Part shown: piece by piece, positions 52,893-60,949 of the stretch
How positions within the stretch are numbered: the first letter of the stretch is position 1
How the letters are laid out: each line of letters begins with the position of its first letter
Assembly (NCBI RefSeq): GCF_003324565.1
Contig: NZ_QOLA01000005.1
Location: forward strand, 186,001 to 250,000
DNA length: 64,000 nucleotides
DNA from: Streptomyces sp. SDr-06
GTDB taxonomy: Bacteria > Actinomycetota > Actinomycetes > Streptomycetales > Streptomycetaceae
Direction of reading: 5' to 3'
Made by a program: the position numbers and the translations under genes
The notes under the pieces: model-generated
What the model was told of the DNA's origin: nothing
The model's database searches: none
Seen by the model: the letters and a program-made list of their open reading frames with translations, nothing else

Positions 52893-54482
52893 CTACTCCC
52901 ACTCGATGGTGCCCGGCGGCTTGCTCGTCACGTCGAGGACGACGCGGTTGACGTCGGCGACCTCGTTGGTGATCCGGGTGGAGATCTTCGCGAGCACGTC
53001 GTACGGCATCCGCGTCCAGTCCGCCGTCATGGCGTCCTCGGAGGAGACCGGGCGCAGCACGATCGGGTGGCCGTAGGTGCGGCCGTCGCCCTGGACGCCC
53101 ACCGAGCGCACGTCGGCGAGCAGCACGACCGGGCACTGCCAGATCTCGCGGTCCAGGCCCGCCGCGGTCAGCTCCTCGCGGGCGATGGCGTCGGCCTCGC
53201 GCAGCAGGTCGAGGCGGTCCTTGGTGACCTCGCCGACGATGCGGATGCCCAGGCCGGGGCCGGGGAAGGGCTGGCGCTGGACGATCTCGTCCGGCAGGCC
53301 GAGCTCCTGGCCGACCATGCGGACCTCGTCCTTGAACAGCTTGCGCAGCGGCTCGACGAGCTCGAACTCGATGTCGTCGGGCAGGCCGCCCACGTTGTGG
53401 TGCGACTTGATGTTCGCGGTGCCGGTGCCGCCGCCGGACTCGACGACGTCCGGGTACAGGGTGCCCTGGACGAGGAAGGCGACCTCGGGGCCGTCCTCCT
53501 GGAGGATCTCCAGCTGGGCCTGCTCGAAGACGCGGATGAACTCGCGGCCGATGATCTTCCGCTTGGTCTCCGGGTCGGAGACCCCGGCGAGCGCGGTGAG
53601 GAAACGCTCCTGCGCGTCGACGACCTTCAGCTGGACGCCGGTGGCGGCCACGAAGTCCTTCTCGACCTGCTCGGTCTCACCCTTGCGCATCAGGCCGTGG
53701 TCGACGTACACGCAGGTCAGCTGCGAGCCGATGGCCTTCTGGACGAGGGCCGCGGCGACCGCGGAGTCCACACCGCCGGACAGGCCGCAGATCGCGCGCT
53801 TGCCGCCGACCTGCTCGCGGATGAGGGCGACCTGCTCCTCGACGACGTTGTGCGTCGTCCACGTCGGCTCGATGCCCGCGCCGCGGTAGAGGAAGTGCTC
53901 CAGGATCTGCTGGCCGTGCGTGGAGTGCAGCACCTCGGGGTGGTACTGGACGCCGTACAGCTTCTTCTCGTCGTTCTCGAAGGCGGCCACCGGGACGACG
54001 TCGGTGGAGGCCGTCACCGTGAAGCCCTCGGGAGCCGCGGAGCAGGCGTCGCCGTGCGACATCCACACCGACTGCTCGGCCGGGGTGCCCTCGAAGAGGG
54101 TGGAGCCCTGCTTGGTGACGGTCAGCGGGGTGCGGCCGTACTCGCGGGCGCCGTTGTCGTCGACCGTGCCGCCCAGCGTCGTCGCCATCAGCTGGAAGCC
54201 GTAGCACATGCCGAAGACCGGCACCCCGGCCTCGAAGATCTCGCGGTCCAGGCGCGGGGCACCCTCGGCGTACACCGAGGACGGGCCGCCGGACAGGATG
54301 ATCGCCTTCGGCTTCCTGGCCAGCATCTCGGCCACGGGCATGCTGCTCGGGACGATCTCGCTGTAGACCCGGGCCTCGCGGACGCGGCGGGCGATGAGCT
54401 GGGCGTACTGCGCGCCGAAGTCGACAACCAGGACGACGTCCGGGTTGCTGTCGGGCGCGGCTGCGGAGGGTGCTGCTGGCAC
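52893..54482 (-). CDS. guaA: GMP synthase (glutamine-hydrolysing)
   Basis: A 529-residue enzyme converting XMP to GMP using glutamine and ATP. The N-terminal glutaminase part has [12 protein letters not shown], the catalytic Cys in GMCYGFQ near residue 98, and His-Glu in QYHPEVLHS near 185. The ATP pyrophosphatase part has [13 protein letters not shown] near 245 and the C-terminal dimerisation domain ends [11 protein letters not shown] at 54482 has GGAAGG upstream and gives the N-terminus seen in relatives. It points away from the chorismate mutase leader. Confidence 0.97.
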   Translation of the reverse strand: MPAAPSAAAPDSNPDVVLVVDFGAQYAQLIARRVREARVYSEIVPSSMPVAEMLARKPKAIILSGGPSSVYAEGAPRLDREIFEAGVPVFGMCYGFQLMATTLGGTVDDNGAREYGRTPLTVTKQGSTLFEGTPAEQSVWMSHGDACSAAPEGFTVTASTDVVPVAAFENDEKKLYGVQYHPEVLHSTHGQQILEHFLYRGAGIEPTWTTHNVVEEQVALIREQVGGKRAICGLSGGVDSAVAAALVQKAIGSQLTCVYVDHGLMRKGETEQVEKDFVAATGVQLKVVDAQERFLTALAGVSDPETKRKIIGREFIRVFEQAQLEILQEDGPEVAFLVQGTLYPDVVESGGGTGTANIKSHHNVGGLPDDIEFELVEPLRKLFKDEVRMVGQELGLPDEIVQRQPFPGPGLGIRIVGEVTKDRLDLLREADAIAREELTAAGLDREIWQCPVVLLADVRSVGVQGDGRTYGHPIVLRPVSSEDAMTADWTRMPYDVLAKISTRITNEVADVNRVVLDVTSKPPGTIEWE

Positions 54483-54575
54483 GGGTGGCGGCCTTCCGGC
54501 AGTGGGAGGGGGTCGGTATTTGTCGATTCTACCGGGGCGCACGGGTCCGGGTTCGTCTCACCATCCGAACCCGGA

Positions 54576-54606
54576 TTGGCCCGCGCTCGGCGGGTCGGTC
54601 CATACT
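54576..54606 (+). promoter_or_regulatory. Promoter of the chorismate mutase leader
   Basis: TTGGCC at 54576-54581 and CATACT at 54601-54606 are separated by 19 bases. Transcription starting about seven bases after the -10 box begins at 54613, on the ATG of the leader peptide, giving a leaderless message. Confidence 0.5.
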
Positions 54607-54612
54607 GGCCGC

Positions 54613-54693
54613 ATGCGCGAGCACCAGACCTTCGTCTTTACCTATGGCACCCGGCCCGCCGGGCGCCATGGGCTGTGCTGCTTGAGCATCTGA
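54613..54693 (+). CDS. Phe/Tyr-rich leader peptide
   Basis: A 26-codon frame starting exactly at the predicted transcription start. The product begins MREHQ and has the run TFVFTY at residues 6-11, two Phe and one Tyr within six codons (54628-54645). It ends in CCLSI, about 15 bases before a perfect terminator hairpin, upstream of the chorismate mutase gene. Phe and Tyr are the end products of the branch that chorismate mutase opens, as expected for a leader that senses charged tRNA-Phe and tRNA-Tyr. It has no likely function as a protein. Confidence 0.65.
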   Translation: MREHQTFVFTYGTRPAGRHGLCCLSI

Positions 54694-54708
54694 CAAGCGA
54701 AACTTCCC

Positions 54709-54743
54709 AGAGCGCCCCGGGCCGACAAGGCCCGGGGCGCTCT
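54709..54743 (+). terminator. Attenuator hairpin before chorismate mutase
   Basis: AGAGCGCCCCGGGCC (54709-54723) pairs perfectly with GGCCCGGGGCGCTCT (54729-54743) across a five-base loop. A T-rich GTCCTTTCC tract follows. It lies inside the leader, 54 bases before the chorismate mutase start, so it must be optional. GGCCCGCCGGGCG at 54653-54665, inside the leader frame just after the Tyr codon, can pair with the left arm and form an alternative antiterminator. Confidence 0.65.
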
Positions 54744-54797
54744 GTCCTTTCCGGTCCTTGCCGACCCGGGGCGCCGCATCCCTTCCGAGGAGCCCCC

Positions 54798-55085
54798 ATG
54801 AGCACGTCCGTCACCGAGAAGACCGGCGCCCGCACCGACGAGGCCGCCGCGGTGATCACCGGCGCGCGCGAGCGCATCGACGCACTCGACGACCACATCA
54901 TCGGCCTCATCCAGGAACGGATGGCCGTCTCGGCCGTCATCCAGGAGTCCCGGATCGCCTCCGGCGGCCGCCGGGTCAATCTGAACCGCGAGATGGAGGT
55001 CCTCGCCCGCTTCCGCGACGCGCTCGGCAAGCCCGGCACCGCGCTCGCGATGACGATGCTGGAGCTGTGCCGGGGCCGTATCTGA
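54798..55085 (+). CDS. Chorismate mutase (AroQ type)
   Basis: A 95-residue AroQ-class chorismate mutase that turns chorismate into prephenate, the first step to Phe and Tyr. It is an all-helical domain with the usual residues in RERIDALDDHIIGLIQERMAVS (shown only in part: Arg and Asp in the first helix, RMAVS later) and NREMEVLARFRDALG. Length and motifs match the mycobacterial Rv0948c type. ATG at 54798 has GAGGAG at six bases. Expression is probably limited by the upstream attenuator. Confidence 0.93.
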   Translation: MSTSVTEKTGARTDEAAAVITGARERIDALDDHIIGLIQERMAVSAVIQESRIASGGRRVNLNREMEVLARFRDALGKPGTALAMTMLELCRGRI

Positions 55086-55594
55086 GTTCGGGCGCTCCTC
55101 ACCCGTACGGCGCCGTGACCGAGCCGGGCCCGGCTTCGTTGGTGGGGTGTCCGTGCCAGCCAGGGGCGGGCCCGAAGAAACCACGCGTGGCTCCGCTGGG
55201 GCGTGTGACGCACCTGCAAGTGCGTCGTGGGACCTCGCCCCAGTGTGCGTGACCGGACGGCAGGGGACAGCAGCCCGGTCACTCCATAAGGGCGGTCGGT
55301 TCCGGGGACGCCCGGGGCCGGCCGCATCCGGTCCGAACGGTTGCGTCGGGCGCAGCCCCTCCAGCACGATGCAGGACACGTCCCGCACCCCGTACTTCCG
55401 TCGCCATTGGCCGACGCCACTCGCGCGCCCCGCACGCGCCGGGTCGGCCACCCTGGCACCCCCTTCCAGCGGCGCACCCCCCGGCGCCGCCCCCGCGGCA
55501 CCGACGCCGCCCTGACGTCGGTGCTGACGGCCCGGCCCCGCGGCCATCACGTACGCATCGGCTGTACGCGATGGCGGCGGGGCCCGTCGTTCGG
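55086..55594. other. 509-base gap after chorismate mutase
   Basis: A short hairpin with five-base arms (AGCCG/CGGCT, 55122-55135) may end chorismate mutase transcription. CCACGCGTGG (about 55181-55190) is a palindrome, and GACGCAC-CTGCAA-GTGCGTC (55207-55226) is a perfect 7-bp inverted repeat. No frame here has convincing codon bias, and I see no tRNA fold. The region could hold a small RNA or control sites. Confidence 0.4.
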
Positions 55595-55834
55595 TCAGCG
55601 GGACAGGAGGTAGCACATCCCGGCCCGCTTCGCGGCGAAGCCCCAGTCTCCCTGCGACGGCGACTGGTACCACATCACACCCGGCTCGGTGGACTCCGAG
55701 CGCCACGCGCGCGGGATCTCCTGGTACGCGGATCGACAGGCCTCGCGCACCATCTCCTTGACGCGCCCGGAGCCCGGATAGTCGCCGCCCGGCAGCGCCT
55801 CACGGGCGAAGGGGCCGGGAGCGGGACGGTTCAC
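55595..55834 (-). CDS. Small protein of unknown function, paired with membrane protein
   Basis: A 79-residue protein starting with GTG at 55834, which overlaps the stop of the upstream membrane protein (GTGA). It has two cysteines (EACRSAY, AGMCYLL), a Trp/Tyr-rich centre (MWYQSPSQGDWGF), and no signal peptide. The composition resembles the C-terminal ends of some extracytoplasmic septum-formation proteins, but this is weak. Co-translated with the 397-residue membrane protein, and perhaps once its C-terminal part. Confidence 0.7.
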   Translation of the reverse strand: MNRPAPGPFAREALPGGDYPGSGRVKEMVREACRSAYQEIPRAWRSESTEPGVMWYQSPSQGDWGFAAKRAGMCYLLSR

Positions 55835-57024
55835 GTGCGGCTGACCAGACCGCAGCCCTCCGGGCGGTCGCGCTTCAGGTCCCTGCTGCGGTCGTACGGG
55901 TCGAGCGCGGAGCCGCTCGGACTGGGGCCCGAGGGGGTCTCGTCGGCGAACTCGGGGTGCAGATAGCCGTCGTAGACCGCGCACTGCGAGTTGGCGATGT
56001 CCACGTCGTAGTTGGTGATCCAGAGCTTTCCGGCGGTGGACCTCATGACGGACGGATCGGGGGCCTGGACGTCGAGGATCCGGCGCACGATCGTGCGGGC
56101 CACCTCCTGCGAGCCCGGCGCCGCCTTCACCACCGGGTAGACGAAGGTGTAGTCGGCGTGCACGACGACCCCGCTCCTGGCGTCCTTGCTGAACGTCATC
56201 CGGCCGCGCGTCTTGATCACGTCGCCGACGAGCCTGACCTTGTTGGGGTCGAACCGGCTGAAGAAGTTCAGCGGGTCGTGCTCCTTGTCGGGCTTGGCCA
56301 GCGCCGTGGTGAGGTCGCCGAGGACGTCGTGCTGGAGCGGGTCGATGAGGGCGAGGGCGGCCTCGGGGCGGCCGCCGCGCAGGGTCCCCGGGTTCAGGTC
56401 GGCGTCGATCAGGACGTCGCGGGTGCGGGCGAGGGCCGCGGCCACCTGCTCCTTGGAGAGCCCGCCGAGTGCGGTGGCCTCGGGCAGCTCGATCCCGGCG
56501 GCGCCGTCCGCGTACTGCGCCGCGGGCGAGCCCCGGAAGGGCTCCTTAAGGGTGGGGCGGTCGGGATCGTCGGCGAAGGACGGGGCGGCGGTGGGGGCCG
56601 CGGTCTCCGGCGGGAGCTGGGCCGTCGCCTCGCCGCCGGAGCCGCTGTCGCCGGTCACCAGGGACAGCGCGCGGGACGGGTTCAGCGCGACAAGGAGGAC
56701 GCCCGCGGCGGCGAGGACGCCGAGCACGCCCCACATCCGGCGTCTGCGCCCGGCCCGTCCGTCCATCTCCCGCCAGGCGGGACCGGTGCGCCAGCCCTCC
56801 GGCTCGGCGGGACGCTTCTTGCCCTTGCGGCCGCGGGCGCCGCCCTGCGCGGCCTCCTGCTCCTTGCGCAGCCGCTCGGTCACCATGCGGGCCCGCGCCG
56901 AGGGCTCCTTGGGCGCGGACTTCCTGATGTCCTGCTCGGTGTCGCGGACGAACTGCTCCCAGATCTCGTCCGGCAGCGAGTCGTCGCCCGACGACTCCTT
57001 CGAGATCGGCGGCTTCTCGCTCAC
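55831..57024 (-). CDS. Single-pass membrane protein with extracytoplasmic domain
   Basis: A 397-residue protein. Residues 1-95 are cytoplasmic and charged (RMVTERLRKEQEAAQGG). A membrane helix at about 97-116 follows. The outer domain (about 160-370) is alpha/beta, with two cysteines near the end (SQCAVYDGYL and EGCGLVSRT). This layout is common in actinobacterial proteins of the SCO-type that sit near kinases or cell-wall genes, but I do not recognise a family. GTG at 57024 is used; a purine-rich GAGGGGCCATCAGAA stretch is just upstream. It overlaps the 79-residue gene. Confidence 0.78.
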   Translation of the reverse strand: MSEKPPISKESSGDDSLPDEIWEQFVRDTEQDIRKSAPKEPSARARMVTERLRKEQEAAQGGARGRKGKKRPAEPEGWRTGPAWREMDGRAGRRRRMWGVLGVLAAAGVLLVALNPSRALSLVTGDSGSGGEATAQLPPETAAPTAAPSFADDPDRPTLKEPFRGSPAAQYADGAAGIELPEATALGGLSKEQVAAALARTRDVLIDADLNPGTLRGGRPEAALALIDPLQHDVLGDLTTALAKPDKEHDPLNFFSRFDPNKVRLVGDVIKTRGRMTFSKDARSGVVVHADYTFVYPVVKAAPGSQEVARTIVRRILDVQAPDPSVMRSTAGKLWITNYDVDIANSQCAVYDGYLHPEFADETPSGPSPSGSALDPYDRSRDLKRDRPEGCGLVSRT

Positions 57025-57245
57025 TTCTGATGGCCCCTCTTGGCATGTCCTGCGCGGCGCACGCCGCGGCAGCGGTTCGACATGCGGGGCCGCGCGATGG
57101 TTGCCGCACGGGAGGCGTGGTGTGGGTCACATAAGGATTTCGTGAAGACAGGACAACCATTCACAGCGGCCACGGGTCATGCATGCGGAACCAACAGCCC
57201 CGCCCGTTCTCGACGGCGGGGCTCCACCAGGTCTCCGCACACGCG
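57025..57245. other. Intergenic region upstream of the membrane protein gene
   Basis: Holds a less GC-rich stretch around 57120-57165, a likely promoter region for the leftward gene, and a hairpin with 9-bp arms (AGCCCCGCC/GGCGGGGCT, 57196-57223). The hairpin lies next to the terminator at 57246-57281. No gene seen. Confidence 0.45.
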
Positions 57246-57281
57246 AGAGGCGCTGCACTCGGAGGGGGGTGCAGCGCCTCT
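57246..57281. terminator. Terminator after GMC oxidoreductase
   Basis: AGAGGCGCTGCAC (57246-57258) pairs with GTGCAGCGCCTCT (57269-57281), a perfect 13-bp stem with a ten-base loop, 50 bases beyond the GMC oxidoreductase stop codon. Confidence 0.82.
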
Positions 57282-57331
57282 TGTCGTGTCCGGGGCGGGG
57301 TTTCGCGGTACGGGGCTGGGGGGTTACGGGG

Positions 57332-59137
57332 TCACGCCGTCGGCTTCGGCGGCACGGCGGGCATGCCCAAGAAGGGCAGCCTCAGGGCGCCGAACGCCTC
57401 CGCCGGGACCGCGGGGGACTTCGGCTCGACGGGGGCCAGCCGGACGTAGGCCGCGCCCTGCGCGGGCCGCGGGTCCTCCTCGCCCTTGTTGGGCCACAGC
57501 GACATAGCGCGCTCGGCCTGAGCGGTGATCGTCAGGGACGGGTTGACCCCGAGGTTCGCCGAGACGGCCGCGCCGTCGACGACCGAGATGCCGGGGTGTC
57601 CGTACAGCCGGTGGTAGGGGTCGATCACGCCGGTCTCGGCCGAGTCGCCGATCGGGCAGCCGCCGAGGAAGTGCGCGGTGAGCGGAGTCCCCATGAGCTC
57701 GCCGACGTTCGAACCGGCGAAGCCGTTGATCTCCGCGGCGATCGCCGTCGCCCCGTCCGTGGCCGCCCGGATCTGCTTCGGGTTGGGCGCGCCGTGACCC
57801 TGCTCGGCCGTCAGCAGGCCCTTGCCGACGCCGTCCGCCTTGAGGTGCGTGGTGAGCGAATTGTCGAGTGACTGCATGACCAGGCCGATGATCGTGCGCT
57901 CGGACCAGCGGTGGTTGCTGATCGAACGAGCGAGCAACAGCGGGTGCCTGGCCGCGTTCCCGAGCCAGTTGCGCACCCGGTTCACCCCGTACGGCACCTG
58001 GAGGATGGACATGCTGCCCATCGCGTTCGAGCCCTTGCCGTAGCGGACCGGCTCGATGTGGGTGTTCTCGTCCGGGTGGATCGAGGAGGTGATGGCGACG
58101 CCGCGGGTGAAGTCGACCCGGGGCGCTCCGTGCCGCTTGCGGTAGCGGCGGCCGGTGGTCTGCGCGCCGACCAGCGCCTCGGAGTTGGTCCGGGTCAGCT
58201 CGCCCAACCGCTTGGAGATGTACGGGAGTTGGCCGCTGGAGCGCATGCGGTGCAGCAGGGTCTGGGTGCCGTAGGTGCCGGCCGCGACGACCACGCGGCG
58301 GGCGGTGAGGAGGTGTCCGTCGGAGTCCTTGCGGTCGGTGGGCAGGGTCGCCACCGCGTAGCCGCCGCGCGAGTCGTCGGTCACCGAGACGACGGTCGTC
58401 ATGGGGTGGACGACCGCGCCCGCCTTCTCGGCGAGGTAGAGGTAGTTCTCGTTGAGGGTGTTCTTCGCGCCGTGGCGGCAGCCCGTCATGCACTCGCCGC
58501 ACTCGACGCACGCCCTGCGGGAGGGGCCCGCCCCGCCGAAGTAGGGATCGTCCACCGCCGTGCCCGGCTTGGCCCTCGACGTGCCGTCGGCGTCCTGGCC
58601 GTCGCCGAAGAAGACGCCCACGGGGGCCATGTGGAAGGTGTCGCCGACGCCCATGCGCTGGGCGGCGGCCTTGAGGTGCACGTCGGAGGGGGTCATCGTC
58701 GGGTTGAGCCGCACCCCGAGCATGCGCCGCGCCTGGTCGTAGTACGGCGCGAGCTCGTCCTGCCAGTCGGTGATGTCCTTCCACTGCGGGTCCTCGAAGA
58801 ACTGCTTCGGCGGCACGTAGAGGGTGTTGGCGTAGTTCAGGGACCCGCCGCCGACCCCCGCGCCGCCGAGCACCATCACGTTGCCGAGCAGGTGGATGCG
58901 CTGGATGCCGTAGAGGCCGAGCCTCGGTGCCCACAGGTAGTTCTTGATGTCCCAGGAATTCCTGGGGAGCGTGGCCGGGGTGAAGCGCCGGCCCGCTTCC
59001 AGGACGCCGACCCGGTAGCCCTTCTCGGTGAGCCTCAGCGCCGTCACCGAGCCGCCGAAGCCCGAGCCGACCACCAGGACGTCGTAGTCGTATCCGCCGT
59101 CCTCGTCCGGTTTCTGGGCTGGGGGTACCTGGGACAT
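57332..59137 (-). CDS. GMC-family FAD oxidoreductase with cysteine cluster
   Basis: A 601-residue flavoenzyme of the glucose-methanol-choline family, close to cholesterol oxidase-like members. FAD loop VVGSGFGGSVTALRL near residue 25, GGAGVGGGSLNYANTL near 95, and the active-site segment AHFLGGCPIGDSAETGVID near 505. A CVECGECMTGC motif near 215 suggests a bound iron-sulphur cluster or structural cysteines, as in some actinobacterial GMC enzymes. Substrate probably a sterol or other alcohol; not certain. ATG at 59137 has GAGGAG upstream. The gene directly follows a succinate-semialdehyde dehydrogenase gene and is probably co-transcribed. Confidence 0.9.
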   Translation of the reverse strand: MSQVPPAQKPDEDGGYDYDVLVVGSGFGGSVTALRLTEKGYRVGVLEAGRRFTPATLPRNSWDIKNYLWAPRLGLYGIQRIHLLGNVMVLGGAGVGGGSLNYANTLYVPPKQFFEDPQWKDITDWQDELAPYYDQARRMLGVRLNPTMTPSDVHLKAAAQRMGVGDTFHMAPVGVFFGDGQDADGTSRAKPGTAVDDPYFGGAGPSRRACVECGECMTGCRHGAKNTLNENYLYLAEKAGAVVHPMTTVVSVTDDSRGGYAVATLPTDRKDSDGHLLTARRVVVAAGTYGTQTLLHRMRSSGQLPYISKRLGELTRTNSEALVGAQTTGRRYRKRHGAPRVDFTRGVAITSSIHPDENTHIEPVRYGKGSNAMGSMSILQVPYGVNRVRNWLGNAARHPLLLARSISNHRWSERTIIGLVMQSLDNSLTTHLKADGVGKGLLTAEQGHGAPNPKQIRAATDGATAIAAEINGFAGSNVGELMGTPLTAHFLGGCPIGDSAETGVIDPYHRLYGHPGISVVDGAAVSANLGVNPSLTITAQAERAMSLWPNKGEEDPRPAQGAAYVRLAPVEPKSPAVPAEAFGALRLPFLGMPAVPPKPTA

Positions 59138-59184
59138 GGCTCTCCTCGTGCGCGGGGGACGGGCGGGGGCGGGTCTTCCTCGGG

Positions 59185-60813
59185 TCAGCGCAGACGCAGG
59201 GCCTTCATCGCCTTCAGGCTGCGGCTCATGAAGGCCGCGTACTTCTCGTCGTCCATGCCGAAGGAGGGCGCGAGGGGCAGGATGCGCTGCTGGGCGATGG
59301 TCTGCGCCTCGGTGTACTTGAGGATGCCCTCGGATCCGTGCCGGCGGCCGAGCCCGGAGTCCTTCATGCCGCCCATCGGCGACTGGACGCTGCCGTAGGC
59401 GGGGGCGTACCCCTCGTTGATGTTCACCGTACCGGTGCTCAGCTTCGCCGCCACCTCGTGGCCGCGGCGCGAATCCTTCGTCCACACCGAGGAGTTGAGG
59501 CCGTACGGGGTGCCGTTGGCCCGCTCGACGACCTCGTCCTCGTCGGTGAAGCGGTAGACGGAGACGACCGGGCCGAAGGTCTCCTCGGTGCACACGGCCA
59601 TCGGCGCCTCGACGCCGTCGAGGATGGTCGGCTCGTAGAACAGGGGGCCGATGTCCGGCCGGGCGACGCCGCCCGCGAGGAGCCTGGCGCCCTTGGCCAC
59701 GGCCTCCTCGACGTGCCGGGTGACGGTCTCCAGCTGGCGCTCGCCGACCAGGGAGCCCATGTCCGCCCCGTACGCGAGTGAGCGGCCGAGCCGCATCGCC
59801 TTCGTCCGTGCGGCGAAGCGGTCGAGGAAGGCGTCGGCGATCGATTCATGGACGTACAGTCGCTCGATCGAAATGCAGAGCTGTCCGGCGGAGGAGAAGC
59901 AGGCGCGGACCGCGCCCGCGGCCGCCTTCTCCACATCGGCGTCGTGCAGCACGAGCATCGCGTTCTTGCCGCCCAACTCCAGTGACACGCCCACGAGTCG
60001 GGCCGCCGCACCCTGCGCGACCTCGCGTCCGGTGCGGGTCGATCCGGTGAAGGACACGTAGTCCGCGTGCTTGACGACCTCGGGGCCGACGACCGGTCCC
60101 TCGCCGAGGACGACCTGGAAGACCTCGGCCGGAAGCCCCGCCTCGATCAGCAGGTCGCGCGCCCACAGGGCGGTCAGCGCGGTCTCGGTGTCGGGCTTCA
60201 TCACCACGGCGTTGCCCGCGACGAACGCGGGCAACGCGTCGCCCACCGACAGCTCAAGGGGGTAGTTCCAGGGCGCGATCTGGCCGACGACCCCGCGCGG
60301 CTGACGCAGTTCGGTGACCTTGGTCAGGGTGGGCACGACTCCCGTGTGCCGCCTGGCCTTCAGATAGGCGGGGGCCTTGCGCCCGTAGTGGCGGGCCGCG
60401 ACGGCGACGGCCTGCACCTCCTCGTGCGCGTGCAGCCGCGCCTTGCCGGTCTCCAGCTGGATCAGGTCGAGCACCTCGGCCTGGCGCGCGAGCACGAGGT
60501 CGTGGAAGCGGAGCAGCACGGCGGCGCGGGCGCGGACCGGCGTCGCGGCCCAGGCGCGCTGCGCCGCGCGGGCCCGCGCGAAGGCCCCGGCGACGTCCTC
60601 GGGCGTGGACTCGGGCAGGTCGGCCAGCTTCTCCCCGGTGAACGGGGTGTGGTTGGCGGTCCGTCCCGAGCCGGCCACGCCCCGGGTGAGCTGGGCGATC
60701 AGCTGTCCCGTGACCACGTCGGCGGCGGTGCGCGCGCCTGCCGGGGCCGGGGCGACCGGGTTGGTGCCGGCGGGCTTGAGGGTGGTCGTGGGCGAGGCCT
60801 GCGAGTCCGTCAT
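59185..60813 (-). CDS. gabD2: Succinate-semialdehyde dehydrogenase
   Basis: A 542-residue aldehyde dehydrogenase, most like the NADP-dependent succinate-semialdehyde dehydrogenase GabD2 of actinobacteria, which oxidises succinate semialdehyde to succinate. The catalytic Cys lies in SSAGQLCISIERL near residue 312, Glu in LELGGKNAML near 278, and the cofactor site in APWNYPLELSV near 180. The N-terminal 60 residues are a longer flexible extension, as in relatives. ATG at 60813 is used; a TACGCT hexamer upstream may be a -10 box of a leaderless message. First gene of a likely two-gene unit with the GMC oxidoreductase. Confidence 0.92.
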   Translation of the reverse strand: MTDSQASPTTTLKPAGTNPVAPAPAGARTAADVVTGQLIAQLTRGVAGSGRTANHTPFTGEKLADLPESTPEDVAGAFARARAAQRAWAATPVRARAAVLLRFHDLVLARQAEVLDLIQLETGKARLHAHEEVQAVAVAARHYGRKAPAYLKARRHTGVVPTLTKVTELRQPRGVVGQIAPWNYPLELSVGDALPAFVAGNAVVMKPDTETALTALWARDLLIEAGLPAEVFQVVLGEGPVVGPEVVKHADYVSFTGSTRTGREVAQGAAARLVGVSLELGGKNAMLVLHDADVEKAAAGAVRACFSSAGQLCISIERLYVHESIADAFLDRFAARTKAMRLGRSLAYGADMGSLVGERQLETVTRHVEEAVAKGARLLAGGVARPDIGPLFYEPTILDGVEAPMAVCTEETFGPVVSVYRFTDEDEVVERANGTPYGLNSSVWTKDSRRGHEVAAKLSTGTVNINEGYAPAYGSVQSPMGGMKDSGLGRRHGSEGILKYTEAQTIAQQRILPLAPSFGMDDEKYAAFMSRSLKAMKALRLR

Positions 60814-60949
60814 GGGGCGAGCGTATGCCTGGCGCGGCACTTTCGGTACCCGTCGGTAACGGGTTTTCGGACCCCCGGTAACCCCGCCAGCGATCACTGG
60901 CCAGATAACCGCTGATCAGCGGCTTACGTCCACCGGGGGCCACCGGACA

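Noticed and set aside
55086..55594. tRNA or other known RNA gene in the gap
   Set aside because: No cloverleaf with a T-loop consensus or CCA-adjacent acceptor stem could be built by eye.
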